A stretch of 64,000 nt of DNA from CAURNT01 sp963539215 (GCA_963539215.1 CAUTJT010000004.1:1-64000); one strand, 5' to 3'. Counted from the stretch's first letter, positions 27,736 to 36,925 are shown. Numbers and translations are program-made. Notes: generated by a model from the letters alone, not told the origin.

Positions 27736-28473
27736 TTATTCTACATTATATAAATATAAGCCATTTTCTTGAGCTATATATTTTTTAGTATCACTATTAG
27801 GATTAGAAAAATTTTCTTTAATGTATGATACATCTAATTTTCCTTTATATATTTCAAAAGTAGTTCCAACCATTATCCTAACCATAGTTTTAAGAAAACT
27901 TGATCCCTTAATGTATATATGTATATTTTCATTTATTCTTTTAGCATAACATTCATATATTTCCCTCATAGGATTTTTATTAGATTTATTATCCTTTCGT
28001 GAAAAACTAGAAAAATTATGATTACCAATAAATTGTTTAAGTATAGAATTTAATTTATCTATATCTATATCTTCATCAAATTGAGATATATATTTACTAT
28101 TAAATGGAGTAATATTTATTCCCTTTGTAAATATATATTCATATGTCCTAACATTATTATCATATCTAGAATTATATTCTAAATTAACATTTTCTACTTT
28201 CAAAACTTTTATTTCACCAAATGAGTATTTATTTATAACATATTTAATAGATTCTAAATTAATATCATCATTGTTTACAATAAAATTAGAGATCTGCTTT
28301 TTTGCATGTACCCCTCTATCAGTTCGACCTGAACTAATTAAATTAATTTTTTCATTAAATACTGTAAGTAATATATTTTCAATAGTTCCTTGAACTGTCT
28401 TCTTATCTTTTTGTCTTTGTGATCCATAAAAACAACTTCCATCATATTGATATATTAATTTAATATTAATCAT
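27736..28473 (-). CDS. truA: tRNA pseudouridine synthase A
   Basis: A 245-residue enzyme making pseudouridine at positions 38-40 of tRNA anticodon arms. The catalytic motif SSGRTDRGVHA contains the nucleophilic Asp near residue 51. The N-terminal YDGSCFYGSQRQ and the C-terminal FLKTMVRIMVGT are family signatures. The ATG overlaps the HAD gene stop by 4 nt (ATGA). Last gene of the operon. Confidence 0.93.
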   Translation of the reverse strand: MINIKLIYQYDGSCFYGSQRQKDKKTVQGTIENILLTVFNEKINLISSGRTDRGVHAKKQISNFIVNNDDINLESIKYVINKYSFGEIKVLKVENVNLEYNSRYDNNVRTYEYIFTKGINITPFNSKYISQFDEDIDIDKLNSILKQFIGNHNFSSFSRKDNKSNKNPMREIYECYAKRINENIHIYIKGSSFLKTMVRIMVGTTFEIYKGKLDVSYIKENFSNPNSDTKKYIAQENGLYLYNVE

Positions 28474-29060
28474 AATTTTTCTTTTATTCCTTTATTTACA
28501 AATATTTTTTCAACAGCTAAATCAAATAAAGGTTTATCACTCATACTATCTGAATAAAATTTAAGTATATTATAATCACTAATATAGTTATTCAATCTCC
28601 TAACCTTTTCTTCACCTTTACAATTAGCTCCTATTATCTTACTATTAAATACTTCATTTAAATTTTCAAACTTAGTCGACAATAATTTATCAAACCCCAA
28701 TTCTTTTGATATTCCATCTAAGAATATACTTGGAGTTGCTGATATTAATATTAATTCATCTGCTATTTTTTTATTTTCAAAAATCTCATCATATACCCAA
28801 GAAAATATTTTATCCTTCTTCACTTTCCAAAATTCATTTATTTCTTCTTTTAAAAATTTTATATCTAATCCATTTAAAATTTTAAAAAATATTTCTTTAG
28901 ATTTTTTTAAATTTTTTTTATAATAAACAAGAGAATATAAAGCATTAAAAATTCTTATTATATATTTTGGATTTCTTTTTAAAAAAAACAACATAAAATC
29001 AGTTGATGTTTCTCCATTATATATAGTCTTATCAAAATCATACACTATTATATTTTTCAT
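28470..29060 (-). CDS. HAD-superfamily hydrolase, subfamily IB (phosphoserine-phosphatase-like)
   Basis: A 196-residue haloacid-dehalogenase-fold phosphatase. Motif I is VYDFDKTIYNG near residue 5-15 (catalytic DxD). Motif II is LISATPS near 105, and motif III/IV is the Lys in KGEEK and YSDSMSDKPLF (aspartates near 170). A helical cap lies between motifs I and II, as in the HAD-IB group (SerB, Cof-like lipid phosphatases). The substrate is unknown. It is embedded between gspE and truA with short spacing. Confidence 0.8.
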   Translation of the reverse strand: MKNIIVYDFDKTIYNGETSTDFMLFFLKRNPKYIIRIFNALYSLVYYKKNLKKSKEIFFKILNGLDIKFLKEEINEFWKVKKDKIFSWVYDEIFENKKIADELILISATPSIFLDGISKELGFDKLLSTKFENLNEVFNSKIIGANCKGEEKVRRLNNYISDYNILKFYSDSMSDKPLFDLAVEKIFVNKGIKEKL

Positions 29061-29075
29061 ATTTTAATTTCTCCT

Positions 29076-30119
29076 CTAATTATACATCTTATTTTCTATA
29101 TCTTCTATACTAACATATCCTAATTGTTTAAGTCTCTTTTTTATCTCATTTTCATTATTATTTCTATTTAAAATATCTATAATATCATCATTTAATTCTA
29201 AAAGTTCATTTATACAAACTCTTTCATTTTTCTTTTCATCTCTTAATAATTTTTGTGATAATATACAAAGTATAGAATCCAATAACAAATATCTAGGAAT
29301 TCCCATGTCTATTAATCTAGAAAAACTACCTACAGCATCTGTTGTATGAAGTGTCGCAAGAACTAAATGGCCAGTTAATGCTGCTCTTACTGTAATATCT
29401 GCTGTTAATTCATCTCTAATTTCTCCTATTACTATTACATCAGGATCTGATCTTAATACAGTTCTTAATATATTTGAAAAACTAAGCCCAATTTCTTCTT
29501 TTACTTGTATTTGAACAATATCTTTTAATTTATTTTCTACTGGATCTTCTATACTTATTATTTTTCTATTTCCATCATTTAAAATATTAATTAAAGAGAG
29601 AAGTGTTGTTGATTTTCCACTTCCTGTAGCTCCAGTTACTAGTATTAACCCATGATTCATCCTACATAATTTATTTAATATTTTTATTTTGTCTTCACTA
29701 TAACCAAGTGCTTTAAGTGATACGTCTTCAAGCATATTATTTAAAATTCTCAAAACTATACTCTCACCCATTATAGTCGGTAATATAGCTACTCTAATAT
29801 CATAACTATTCCCATTATATGTATATGTAAATGAACCATCTTGAGGCATTCTTTTTTCTGCAACATTAAGTTTAGATAAAATTTTAATTCTAGATATTAA
29901 CTCAGATGAACTAATATTTTTAGGAATATTTAATTTATATAGTTTACCAACTATTCTATACTCTAAAAAAATTTCTCCATTAACATCCCTACAATGAATA
30001 TCTGATGCTTTATTTAAAATAGCAAATTCTATCATACTTTCCACAAGTTTTATAATACCTTTATTAAAAAAAATACTTCCAATTAAGGAAGTATATATAT
30101 TTTTATTATCATCCTCCAT
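29076..30119 (-). CDS. GspE/PilB-family secretion or pilus ATPase, orphan
   Basis: A 347-residue hexameric ATPase of the type II secretion/type IV pilus assembly family. Key motifs: ASDIHCRDV (start of the N2 domain), RMPQDGSFTY, Walker A GATGSGKST near 168, Asp box IISIEDPVE, Walker B DVIVIGEIRD and His box ATLHTTDA. The N1 domain and tetracysteine zinc region of full-size GspE/PilB are missing, so it is short, like ComGA. The start is ATG 30119 or GTG 30128; neither has a strong ribosome-binding site. No pilin, platform protein or secretin is encoded in this window. Confidence 0.85.
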   Translation of the reverse strand: MEDDNKNIYTSLIGSIFFNKGIIKLVESMIEFAILNKASDIHCRDVNGEIFLEYRIVGKLYKLNIPKNISSSELISRIKILSKLNVAEKRMPQDGSFTYTYNGNSYDIRVAILPTIMGESIVLRILNNMLEDVSLKALGYSEDKIKILNKLCRMNHGLILVTGATGSGKSTTLLSLINILNDGNRKIISIEDPVENKLKDIVQIQVKEEIGLSFSNILRTVLRSDPDVIVIGEIRDELTADITVRAALTGHLVLATLHTTDAVGSFSRLIDMGIPRYLLLDSILCILSQKLLRDEKKNERVCINELLELNDDIIDILNRNNNENEIKKRLKQLGYVSIEDIENKMYN

Positions 30120-30131
30120 TAACCCCACACC

Positions 30132-30593
30132 CTATTTTTTTAATAATTCATCTAATAAATTACTAGTTTGTTTTCTCATAGTTGAAAATACCATTTTTTT
30201 CATTAATGAATACCATTTCAACTTACTTTTTTCAACCTCTAATCCCTTTATTATATCTTTCATTTGCTTAACTAATAAATCATATTCTTCAAAAGAAACT
30301 AATATAGTTTTTTCTTTTTCTCTTTTTTTTCCTTTAGAAACATATAATTCTTTTTTCATATAATTAAAGAATTGAAATAAATTAGGAAGTTGTCTTTCAT
30401 AGACTTTCATTTGTTTTTCCATTTCTATTATCATTTGTTCTAAATACTTTTGACCATTTTTAGATAAGCTAATTTCTTTTTTTCTTTTAGCCACCCCTAC
30501 TCTTTGAAGTTGTGCTACCATATTTGCTTGACTTCTAGCATTCATCATGTCCATATCTGTTATACTATTTGCATTTACTGTTTTACTTTTCAA
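30132..30593 (-). CDS. Conserved-looking helical protein of unknown function
   Basis: I do not recognise this 153-residue protein. It is strongly helical and basic (about a quarter Lys/Arg), with a Met/Gln-rich stretch (MDMMNARSQANMVAQLQ) and long amphipathic helices after residue 40. No signal peptide or membrane segment is seen. The start is TTG 30593 with AGGAGG 6 nt upstream, overlapping the tsaC stop by 11 nt, so it is almost certainly translated. Being tightly coupled to the GspE/PilB ATPase gene 12 nt downstream, it may work with it; this is inference. Confidence 0.7.
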   Translation of the reverse strand: MKSKTVNANSITDMDMMNARSQANMVAQLQRVGVAKRKKEISLSKNGQKYLEQMIIEMEKQMKVYERQLPNLFQFFNYMKKELYVSKGKKREKEKTILVSFEEYDLLVKQMKDIIKGLEVEKSKLKWYSLMKKMVFSTMRKQTSNLLDELLKK

Positions 30594-31146
30594 AAAAATC
30601 CTCCTTTAGTGCTAATAAATATTCAAGTTTAATATTACCTTCTCTAATTTCTAATATATTATCATCAGAAATTTTAAATATACTTGAAGATATACCACTT
30701 AAATCTTCATCCTTTTCTATATATTCATCAACTCTTTCTAATATTTCTTTTTTTATTTCAGAAAAAGATTTAGGAGTAGGATCACCACTTAAATTAGCAC
30801 TTGTAGTCATTAATATTCCCCCTTGAGACTCTATTAATTCTTGTGCAAGTCTATTACTTGGCATTCTTACACCTATATCCCCTATATACCCCGTTTTATC
30901 TAAAAAATCTTTTTTAGCTTTAGATATTAAAGTAACTTCCCCAGGAAAAAGTTTATCAACAAGAAATTTTATGAAACTACTATATTCAAATATTTCAAAC
31001 ACTTTTTCCTTACTAGAGACTAAAGCTATTATTTTTTTATTTTTTTCTCTTTTTTTTATATCATATAACCTTTGTATTTCACTTTGTATGGGAAGTGAAC
31101 CTATACCATAAACCGTATCCGTAGGGAAAAGTATTATTTTACTCAT
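30583..31146 (-). CDS. tsaC: L-threonylcarbamoyladenylate synthase (YrdC/Sua5 family)
   Basis: A 187-residue enzyme making threonylcarbamoyl-AMP from threonine, bicarbonate and ATP for the t6A37 modification of ANN-decoding tRNAs. It has the YrdC signatures FPTDTVYGIGS near residue 7-17, KKREKNKKI (KxR..K), PGEVTLI, GVRMPSN and TTSANLSGDPTP. The size equals the short TsaC form without the Sua5 domain. The ATG lies inside the end of prs (8-nt overlap), and the 3' end overlaps the next gene. Confidence 0.9.
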   Translation of the reverse strand: MSKIILFPTDTVYGIGSLPIQSEIQRLYDIKKREKNKKIIALVSSKEKVFEIFEYSSFIKFLVDKLFPGEVTLISKAKKDFLDKTGYIGDIGVRMPSNRLAQELIESQGGILMTTSANLSGDPTPKSFSEIKKEILERVDEYIEKDEDLSGISSSIFKISDDNILEIREGNIKLEYLLALKEDFFEK

Positions 31147-32128
31147 GAGTCCCTTCAGTCATATCTAAGTTCACTGGCATTTCAAATAAATCACTTATTG
31201 GTTCTTCAACGAATATTCTATTTATTGTTTCAGCAAACATCGAAGCAGTAGAAACCACAACTAATTTTTCAAATTTCTTTTCTTCTGGTAATTGTATAGT
31301 ATCAGTAACAACAACTTTATTAAATTCTGAATTTCTAAGTCTTTGTATTGCTTCTCCAGAAAATACTGGATGAATAGCACATGCATAAACTTCACTTGCA
31401 CCTGCATCTTTAAGAGCTTTTGCTGCATTACATATAGTTCCAGCTGTATCTATAATATCATCTATAAGAACTACTTTTTTACCTCTTACTTCTCCTATTA
31501 TATTCATAACTTCAGAAACATTTGCTTTTTCTCTTCTTTTATCTATTATAGCTAAAGGTACACCTAACCATCTTGCAAGTCCTCTTGCTCTTTTTACACC
31601 ACCTATATCTGGAGATACAACTACTGTATCTTTTGGATCAAAATGAGCGTCAGAGAAATACTTAGCAAATAAAGGAAGAGCTTCCATATGATCTACAGGG
31701 ATATTAAAGAACCCTTGTATTTGTCTAGCATGTAAATCCATAGTAACTACTCTTGTAGCTCCTGCTGTAGTTAAAAGATCTGCAACTAATTTAGAAGTAA
31801 TTGGCTCTCTTGGATACGCTTTTCTATCTTGTCTTGCATAACCATAATAAGGAATTACAGCAATAATTTCAGAAGCTGATGCTCTTTTTAAAGAATCTAT
31901 GAAGATTAATAATTCCATTAAACTTTCATTTACAGGTTTAGATGTTGATTGTATTACGAATACCTTACATCCTCTTACCGTTTCATTAGACTTAGCAAAT
32001 GTTTCACCATCAGCAAATCTTACTATGTCTCTGTCACCAAGTTTTACACCTAATTTACTTGCAACTTTTGCAGCAAGTTTTTCACTAGAAGAACCTGCAA
32101 AAACTTTAATTTCATGATTGTTGTACAT
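31139..32128 (-). CDS. prs: Ribose-phosphate pyrophosphokinase
   Basis: Makes PRPP from ribose-5-phosphate and ATP for nucleotide synthesis and salvage. Signatures: FADGETFAK, the ATP loop YGYARQDRKA, VVSPDIGGVKRARGLA, the flexible loop KRREKAN and the PRPP loop VLIDDIIDTAGT. About 329 residues, normal for the class I enzyme. The frame opens at TTG 32131; ATG 32128 after GGGA is preferred. The PRPP would serve Hpt encoded at 48.9 kb. Confidence 0.94.
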   Translation of the reverse strand: MYNNHEIKVFAGSSSEKLAAKVASKLGVKLGDRDIVRFADGETFAKSNETVRGCKVFVIQSTSKPVNESLMELLIFIDSLKRASASEIIAVIPYYGYARQDRKAYPREPITSKLVADLLTTAGATRVVTMDLHARQIQGFFNIPVDHMEALPLFAKYFSDAHFDPKDTVVVSPDIGGVKRARGLARWLGVPLAIIDKRREKANVSEVMNIIGEVRGKKVVLIDDIIDTAGTICNAAKALKDAGASEVYACAIHPVFSGEAIQRLRNSEFNKVVVTDTIQLPEEKKFEKLVVVSTASMFAETINRIFVEEPISDLFEMPVNLDMTEGTHE

Positions 32129-32148
32129 CAAAATCCCACACTTTCTAT

Positions 32149-33492
32149 TTATTTTTTATTAAATCCAATTTTATTTACCTGTTTTGCTCTACCAAAGGCT
32201 ACGCTATCATCTTCAACATCTTTAGTTATAACTGAACCAGCAGCAGTTAATACATTATCCCCTATATTTACAGGAGCAACTATAATACTATTACTTCCTA
32301 TAAAACTATTCTTACCTATTATAGTCTTATGTTTATTAACTCCATCATAATTACAAGTTATAGTCCCGGCACCTATATTTGTTTTATCACCTATATGACT
32401 ATCCCCTATATATGTTAAATGTCCACATTTTACGCCTTTTTCAAGTACTGAATTTTTTACTTCAACAAAATTTCCTACTTTAGAACCTTCCCTAAGTTCA
32501 GCTTTAGGTCTTAAATGTGCAAAAGGTCCTACACTAACAAAAGAATCTATTTTTGCTTTTTCTATAACTGAAGACTCTATAGTAACATTATCCCCTATTA
32601 TAGATTCAAATATTCTTGTACCAGAATATATAGTACAATTTTTACCTATTATAGTTCCTGATTGTATGTATACATTAGGATATATAACACTATCTTGTCC
32701 TATTTTTACATTTTCTTCTATATATACATTATCTGGATCTATTAATATTACACCTTCTGACATCAATTCTTCATTTTTTCTATTTCTTAATATTTTAGAA
32801 ACCTGTGCAAGTTGAGATTTAGAATTAACCCCCAACATTTCATTCTCATCTTTTATTTTAAAACTACCTACTTTAAATCCTAAAGAATTAAGTAATTTAA
32901 CACTATCTGTGATATAGTATTCACCTTTTGAATTATTATTATCAAATTTATCAATAATCTTAAGAAGTGATTCTCTTTTAAACATATATACACCAGCATT
33001 AACTTCGTTAATCAATTTTTGTTCAATATTTGCTTCACTCTCTTCTACTATATCTAAAACCTTTTCATTTTCTTTACAAATTCTTCCATATCCATAAGGA
33101 TTAGACACATCACATGATAAAAGTAATGCATCATAATTTTCTCTTTCAAATTTTTCTCTCATTTTAATAAGAGTTGAACTCTTAAGTAATGGACCATCAC
33201 CATTACATACCAAAATGTCTTCATTTATTGATTCTATTTTATTTTTAGCAATTATTATAGCATGCGCAGTTCCTAATTGTTCACTTTGTACAACATAATC
33301 AATATTTGGCATAAAATCTAATATTTGTTCTTTTAAATAGCCTAAAATAAATATATTCTTGCTAATATTTGAATCTTTTAATATTCTATCCACTATAGAA
33401 ATTATAGGTTCTCCATTAGCTTTAGCCATTAATTTAGATATATCCGATTTCATTCTAGTTCCTTTTCCTGCAGCCAAAACTATTGAAATCAC
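32149..33492 (-). CDS. glmU: Bifunctional GlmU: N-acetylglucosamine-1-P uridyltransferase and glucosamine-1-P acetyltransferase
   Basis: Makes UDP-GlcNAc for peptidoglycan and lipopolysaccharide. The N-terminal pyrophosphorylase has LAAGKGTRMKSD and later GTAHAI and CNGDGPLL. From about residue 250 a left-handed beta-helix of hexapeptide repeats (IGDNVTIESSVIEKAKI and so on) carries the acetyltransferase with HLRPKAEL and NYDGVNKHKT. 447 residues, typical. The start is GTG 33492 after AAGGTG. First gene of a seven-gene operon with its own promoter. Confidence 0.94.
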   Translation of the reverse strand: MISIVLAAGKGTRMKSDISKLMAKANGEPIISIVDRILKDSNISKNIFILGYLKEQILDFMPNIDYVVQSEQLGTAHAIIIAKNKIESINEDILVCNGDGPLLKSSTLIKMREKFERENYDALLLSCDVSNPYGYGRICKENEKVLDIVEESEANIEQKLINEVNAGVYMFKRESLLKIIDKFDNNNSKGEYYITDSVKLLNSLGFKVGSFKIKDENEMLGVNSKSQLAQVSKILRNRKNEELMSEGVILIDPDNVYIEENVKIGQDSVIYPNVYIQSGTIIGKNCTIYSGTRIFESIIGDNVTIESSVIEKAKIDSFVSVGPFAHLRPKAELREGSKVGNFVEVKNSVLEKGVKCGHLTYIGDSHIGDKTNIGAGTITCNYDGVNKHKTIIGKNSFIGSNSIIVAPVNIGDNVLTAAGSVITKDVEDDSVAFGRAKQVNKIGFNKK

Positions 33493-33524
33493 AAAATCAC
33501 CTTCAATCTTAATTGTTTTAGTAC

Positions 33525-33553
33525 ATTATAGCATTTTTAGCTATTTTTTTCAA
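33525..33553 (-). promoter_or_regulatory. Promoter of the glmU-prs-tsaC-...-truA operon
   Basis: Minus strand: TTGAAA (33553-33548), 17-bp spacer, TATAAT (33530-33525). It is divergent from the tRNA-Cys promoter about 90 bp away. Confidence 0.65.
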
Positions 33554-33641
33554 ATCTATGATAAAATAATTATAAAAATAATATAATTTAAAAAATATAG
33601 TGTATATAAACAAAAATTAATAGTAAATTTTTAATACTATC

Positions 33642-33670
33642 TTGACAAATAAGTTACAAGATGATAAAAT
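33642..33670 (+). promoter_or_regulatory. Promoter of tRNA-Cys
   Basis: A consensus TTGACA (33642-33647), 17-bp spacer and TAAAAT (33665-33670). The start would fall at about 33677, four nt before the mature tRNA 5' end. Confidence 0.75.
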
Positions 33671-33680
33671 TAATTGTTAT

Positions 33681-33755
33681 GGCGATATGGTCGAGGGGCT
33701 TAGGCAGAGGTCTGCAAAACCTTTTACATCAGTTCGAGTCTGATTATCGCTTCCA
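33681..33755 (+). tRNA. tRNA-Cys (anticodon GCA), CCA encoded
   Basis: Cloverleaf by eye: acceptor GGCGATA with TATCGCT (a terminal G-U pair), discriminator T and encoded CCA at 33753-33755. The anticodon stem GAGGT/ACCTT surrounds loop CTGCAAA with anticodon GCA at 33714-33716. The T arm is ATCAG-TTCGAGT-CTGAT. A U discriminator is the identity element of tRNA-Cys. It is a single-gene unit with a promoter 10 nt upstream and a terminator about 50 nt downstream. Confidence 0.95.
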
Positions 33756-33802
33756 TATTTTTTTATTAATGCTACTAGTTATAGTAGTTTTTTTTTATAA
33801 AA

Positions 33803-33830
33803 AAAGAACGCTTTTGCGTTCTTTATTTTT
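33803..33830. terminator. Bidirectional terminator between tRNA-Cys and tetR
   Basis: AAAGAACGC (33803-33811), TTTT loop, GCGTTCTTT (33816-33824), then T-rich DNA; an A-run lies on the other side. It serves tRNA-Cys (+) and the gltX-tetR operon (-), whose stop codon is inside it. Confidence 0.85.
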
Positions 33831-34404
33831 TTCTTTCTTTTATACTTTTTTCTTCAAATCTATCTACTAAAGCATCAAGACCCATATTTATTATTAAAGT
33901 TAAGTTTTTAATAAGATATGTTTCATCTTCTTCCATACCTTTTTCAACCCATTCATAAAGAATAGCCGCAAAACTTAGTTTATAATAATTAATTAAAAAT
34001 TCCCTATCTTCATCTGATATTCTTGTTCCATCAAACTTTTTAGATAAAATTCTAGTGAATAAACTCTTAGACATTTGTTCCAAAGTTTTTCTTAGAATTC
34101 CTGATGCTTCTGGATTATTTAAATTATTAATTAAATCTTTTTTTTCTTTCATTATCTTAAAAAATAATACATAAGCTTCTTCTAAAGTTTTTTCTTTTTT
34201 CTTTTCTACTAACAAAACCTTAGCCTCTTCGTCAGCATAAAACTCTAGTAATTCTATCATATTTTTAAAATAATAATAGAATATTTGTCTTGTTACCTTA
34301 GCTTCATCTGCTATATCTTTAACTGTAATTTGGTGATAAGGTTTTTCTTTCAAGATTTTCCCAAAAGCTACTCTTATAGCTTCTTTAGCTCTTACTCTTG
34401 CCAT
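33823..34404 (-). CDS. TetR/AcrR-family transcriptional regulator
   Basis: A 193-residue repressor-type protein. The N-terminal helix-turn-helix is residues about 24-45 (ITVKDIADEAKVTRQIFYYYF), typical of TetR and similar to the DhaS-like group. The C-terminal ligand domain is all-helical and ends in a basic tail (FEEKSIKERKK). It lies 12 nt after gltX, in the same operon, with AAGGAG before its ATG. No divergently transcribed target or exporter is adjacent, so its regulon is unknown; the distant ABC-2 exporter at 50 kb is only a guess. Confidence 0.83.
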   Translation of the reverse strand: MARVRAKEAIRVAFGKILKEKPYHQITVKDIADEAKVTRQIFYYYFKNMIELLEFYADEEAKVLLVEKKKEKTLEEAYVLFFKIMKEKKDLINNLNNPEASGILRKTLEQMSKSLFTRILSKKFDGTRISDEDREFLINYYKLSFAAILYEWVEKGMEEDETYLIKNLTLIINMGLDALVDRFEEKSIKERKK

Positions 34405-34416
34405 TTTATCATCTCC

Positions 34417-35907
34417 TTATAGCTTTATTGTTCTGTTTATTCTTTTAATAGTTTCTGTTTTCCCTATTATAGAGATAATAGTATACAGATCTGGACCTTT
34501 AGATTTTCCAGTAAGTGCAGCTCTTATAGGCATAAGAACTTTACCTATTCCTTCATTTAATTCTTCTGGTAATTTATGTAATATGTCCTTAATATGATCT
34601 TCATCTAAATCTTCTTCTAAAACTTCTAGTTTAGATAAGAATAAATTAATAGATTTAATTCCTTCTTCTGATTTTAAAGATTCTAGTACTCTTTCCACGG
34701 CTTTTCTATCTTTTTTATTCATATCGTCAGTAACAACCGGTAATTCAAATTCATTTTCAAAGAACACATCTAATCCTTTAGCAATTTCTTTAAGCGTATG
34801 TGCTCCTTCTCTTGATATTGCTACCATTTTCTCTAATTTTTCACGATTAAATTTAGATTTGTCATATCCTTCTTTTTCTATAAAAGGAATAACTAAATCA
34901 GTTAATTCAGATATATCTTTTAATCTCATGTGTTGATTATTAACCCAACCTAATTTTACTAAATCAAATACAGGCCCACCAAGAGAAATTCTATCAAATG
35001 AAAAGTTTTCAACCATTTCTTCTAAAGTGAATATTTCTTTTTCTCCACCTAAACTCCAACCCATAAGAGCTAAGAAATTAAGTAAACCTTCCTTCAAGTA
35101 ACCTTCTTCTTTATAGTAATTTAAAGAAACCGGATTCTTTCTTTTAGATATTTTAGTCTTGTCTGCATTTCTAAGTAAAGGCATATGATACCACTTAGGC
35201 TCATCCCATCCAAAAGCTTTATATAATTGTATATGCTTAGGTGTAGATGCTATCCATTCTTCAGCACGTATTACATGTGTTATTCCCATTAAATGATCAT
35301 CTACAATATTAGCTAAATGATATGTAGGGAAACCATCTGACTTTAATAATACTTGATCATCTATTTTATCATTATCAAAGAATATTTTACCTCTTAACCC
35401 ATCTTCAACAACTGTTTGACCATCAAGCGGCATCTTCATACGTATTACATATGGTTTACCTTCAGCAAGATTTTTTTCTATTTCTTCCTTAGATAAATTA
35501 CGCGATCTTCTATCATACATTGGAGGTAATCCCATAGCTTGTTGTCTTTCTCTCATAATTTCTAATTCTTCTGGTGTTTCAAAAGAATAATACGCCATTC
35601 CTTTATCGACTAATTCCAATGCATATTTTTTATATATTTCAAATCTCTCTGACTGTCTATAAGGTCCATATTGTCCACCATTATCAGGACCTTCTGAATA
35701 ATTAAGTCCTAACCAATGCATTGCATCAAATATTTGTTGTTCTGAGTCAGCAGAGAATCTAGTTCTATCTGTATCTTCTATTCTAAGTATGAACTCTCCA
35801 CCTTCATGATGTGCAAAAGCATAATTAAATAATCCTATATATGCTGTTCCAACATGAGGATCTCCAGTAGGAGAAGGGGCTATTCTTACTCTAACTTTCT
35901 TTTCCAT
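34417..35907 (-). CDS. gltX: Glutamyl-tRNA synthetase
   Basis: Class I aminoacyl-tRNA synthetase charging tRNA-Glu (and possibly tRNA-Gln, as in many bacteria without GlnRS). The HIGH-like motif is PSPTGDPHVGTAY near the N-terminus and the KMSKS-like motif is KISKRKN. About 496 residues. The frame extends to 35946, but AGGAGGT lies directly before ATG 35907, giving MEKKVRVRIAPSPTG, the expected N-terminus. It has a strong promoter and is followed by tetR. Confidence 0.94.
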   Translation of the reverse strand: MEKKVRVRIAPSPTGDPHVGTAYIGLFNYAFAHHEGGEFILRIEDTDRTRFSADSEQQIFDAMHWLGLNYSEGPDNGGQYGPYRQSERFEIYKKYALELVDKGMAYYSFETPEELEIMRERQQAMGLPPMYDRRSRNLSKEEIEKNLAEGKPYVIRMKMPLDGQTVVEDGLRGKIFFDNDKIDDQVLLKSDGFPTYHLANIVDDHLMGITHVIRAEEWIASTPKHIQLYKAFGWDEPKWYHMPLLRNADKTKISKRKNPVSLNYYKEEGYLKEGLLNFLALMGWSLGGEKEIFTLEEMVENFSFDRISLGGPVFDLVKLGWVNNQHMRLKDISELTDLVIPFIEKEGYDKSKFNREKLEKMVAISREGAHTLKEIAKGLDVFFENEFELPVVTDDMNKKDRKAVERVLESLKSEEGIKSINLFLSKLEVLEEDLDEDHIKDILHKLPEELNEGIGKVLMPIRAALTGKSKGPDLYTIISIIGKTETIKRINRTIKL

Positions 35908-35950
35908 TTTACCTCCTATAAAAATAAAAAGCTTATTTTCTTCCAATTTT

Positions 35951-35979
35951 ATTATACTTTAAAATACTATATTTTTCAA
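35951..35979 (-). promoter_or_regulatory. Promoter of gltX-tetR
   Basis: Minus strand: TTGAAA (35979-35974), 17-bp spacer, TATAAT (35956-35951), about 44 nt before the gltX ATG. Confidence 0.65.
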
Positions 35980-35999
35980 GAAAAATTATTTCAAAATAA

Positions 36000-36025
36000 A
36001 ATCGCATATAACTCTATATGCGACT
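36000..36025 (-). terminator. Terminator of rplM-rpsI
   Basis: TCGCATATA (36002-36010), 4-nt loop, TATATGCGA (36015-36023), followed on the minus strand by TTTTATTTTG. It is 30 nt after the rpsI stop. Confidence 0.75.
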
Positions 36026-36052
36026 TTATATACTCTGTAGTTATTATTAATA

Positions 36053-36445
36053 CTAACGTTTTGAGAATTGTGGGCTTCTTCTTGCTTTTTTCTTCCCGTA
36101 TTTCTTTCTTTCTACCATACGTGAATCTCTAGTTAAGAATCCAGCTTCTCTTAATGGAGATTTTAATGTTTCATCATTTTGAACTAAAGCTCTTGCTACA
36201 CCAAGTCTGATAGCTCCTGCTTGTCCTGTATTTCCTCCACCTTGTACTGTTACAGCAACTCCAAATTTATTTAAAGTTCCTGTTAATTCTAATGGTTGTT
36301 CAACAATTTTTGCTAATATTTCTCTTCCAGCAAAAAATTCTCTCATGTCTTTACCGTTTATTACTACACCTGTTTGTCCTGGGATTAATCTTACTCTTGC
36401 TACTGAAGTTTTTCTTCTACCTGTTCCTAAATATTGTATACTCAC
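36053..36445 (-). CDS. rpsI: 30S ribosomal protein S9
   Basis: 130 residues. GTGRRKTSVARVRL at the N-terminus, and the basic C-terminal tail GKKKARRSPQFSKR, which reaches the ribosomal P site, are diagnostic. It follows rplM after 11 nt, the universal L13-S9 pair. Confidence 0.97.
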   Translation of the reverse strand: MSIQYLGTGRRKTSVARVRLIPGQTGVVINGKDMREFFAGREILAKIVEQPLELTGTLNKFGVAVTVQGGGNTGQAGAIRLGVARALVQNDETLKSPLREAGFLTRDSRMVERKKYGKKKARRSPQFSKR

Positions 36446-36456
36446 TTAATTACCTC

Positions 36457-36891
36457 CTAAAATTCCAACTTTGTAGGTTTTTGAGCTTCATTTGTATGAG
36501 TAGGTCCTACATTTAGTTTTAATCTATTAATCATTTGTCTACCTAATTTATTTTTAGGTAACATTCTTTCAACAGCTTTTCTTAATACTTCAGTTGGTTT
36601 TTTTGCAAGCATTTCTTCTAAACTTCTTGTTTTTAATCCTCCAGGGTATCCACTATGTCTATAGTATTTTTTATCAGTCATTTTTTTACCTGTTACAGCT
36701 ATTTTTTCTGCATTAACTACTACTACATAATCTCCACCATCTACATGTGGTGTGTAACTAACCTTGTCTTTACCCATTAATTTTTTAGCAATTTCTACTG
36801 CTACTTTTCCAAGTACTAGATTCTCAGCATCAACAACATACCAATTTCTAACTACTTCTTCTTTTTTTAACATTTTTGTATCTTTATTCAC
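36457..36891 (-). CDS. rplM: 50S ribosomal protein L13
   Basis: 144 residues with family blocks WYVVDAENLVLGK, HVDGGDYVVVVNAEKI and RHSGYPGGLK. GTG 36891 is supported by AGGAGG six nt upstream and adds a few residues before the normal start. It is preceded by a consensus promoter and a hairpin in the leader. Confidence 0.97.
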   Translation of the reverse strand: MNKDTKMLKKEEVVRNWYVVDAENLVLGKVAVEIAKKLMGKDKVSYTPHVDGGDYVVVVNAEKIAVTGKKMTDKKYYRHSGYPGGLKTRSLEEMLAKKPTEVLRKAVERMLPKNKLGRQMINRLKLNVGPTHTNEAQKPTKLEF

Positions 36892-36925
36892 TTTTTTCCT
36901 CCTATAAATATTATGTGAATAACGG

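Noticed and set aside
33661..33870. Plus-strand open frame of 69 codons
   Set aside because: It runs across the tRNA-Cys gene, its terminator and the end of tetR; not a protein gene.
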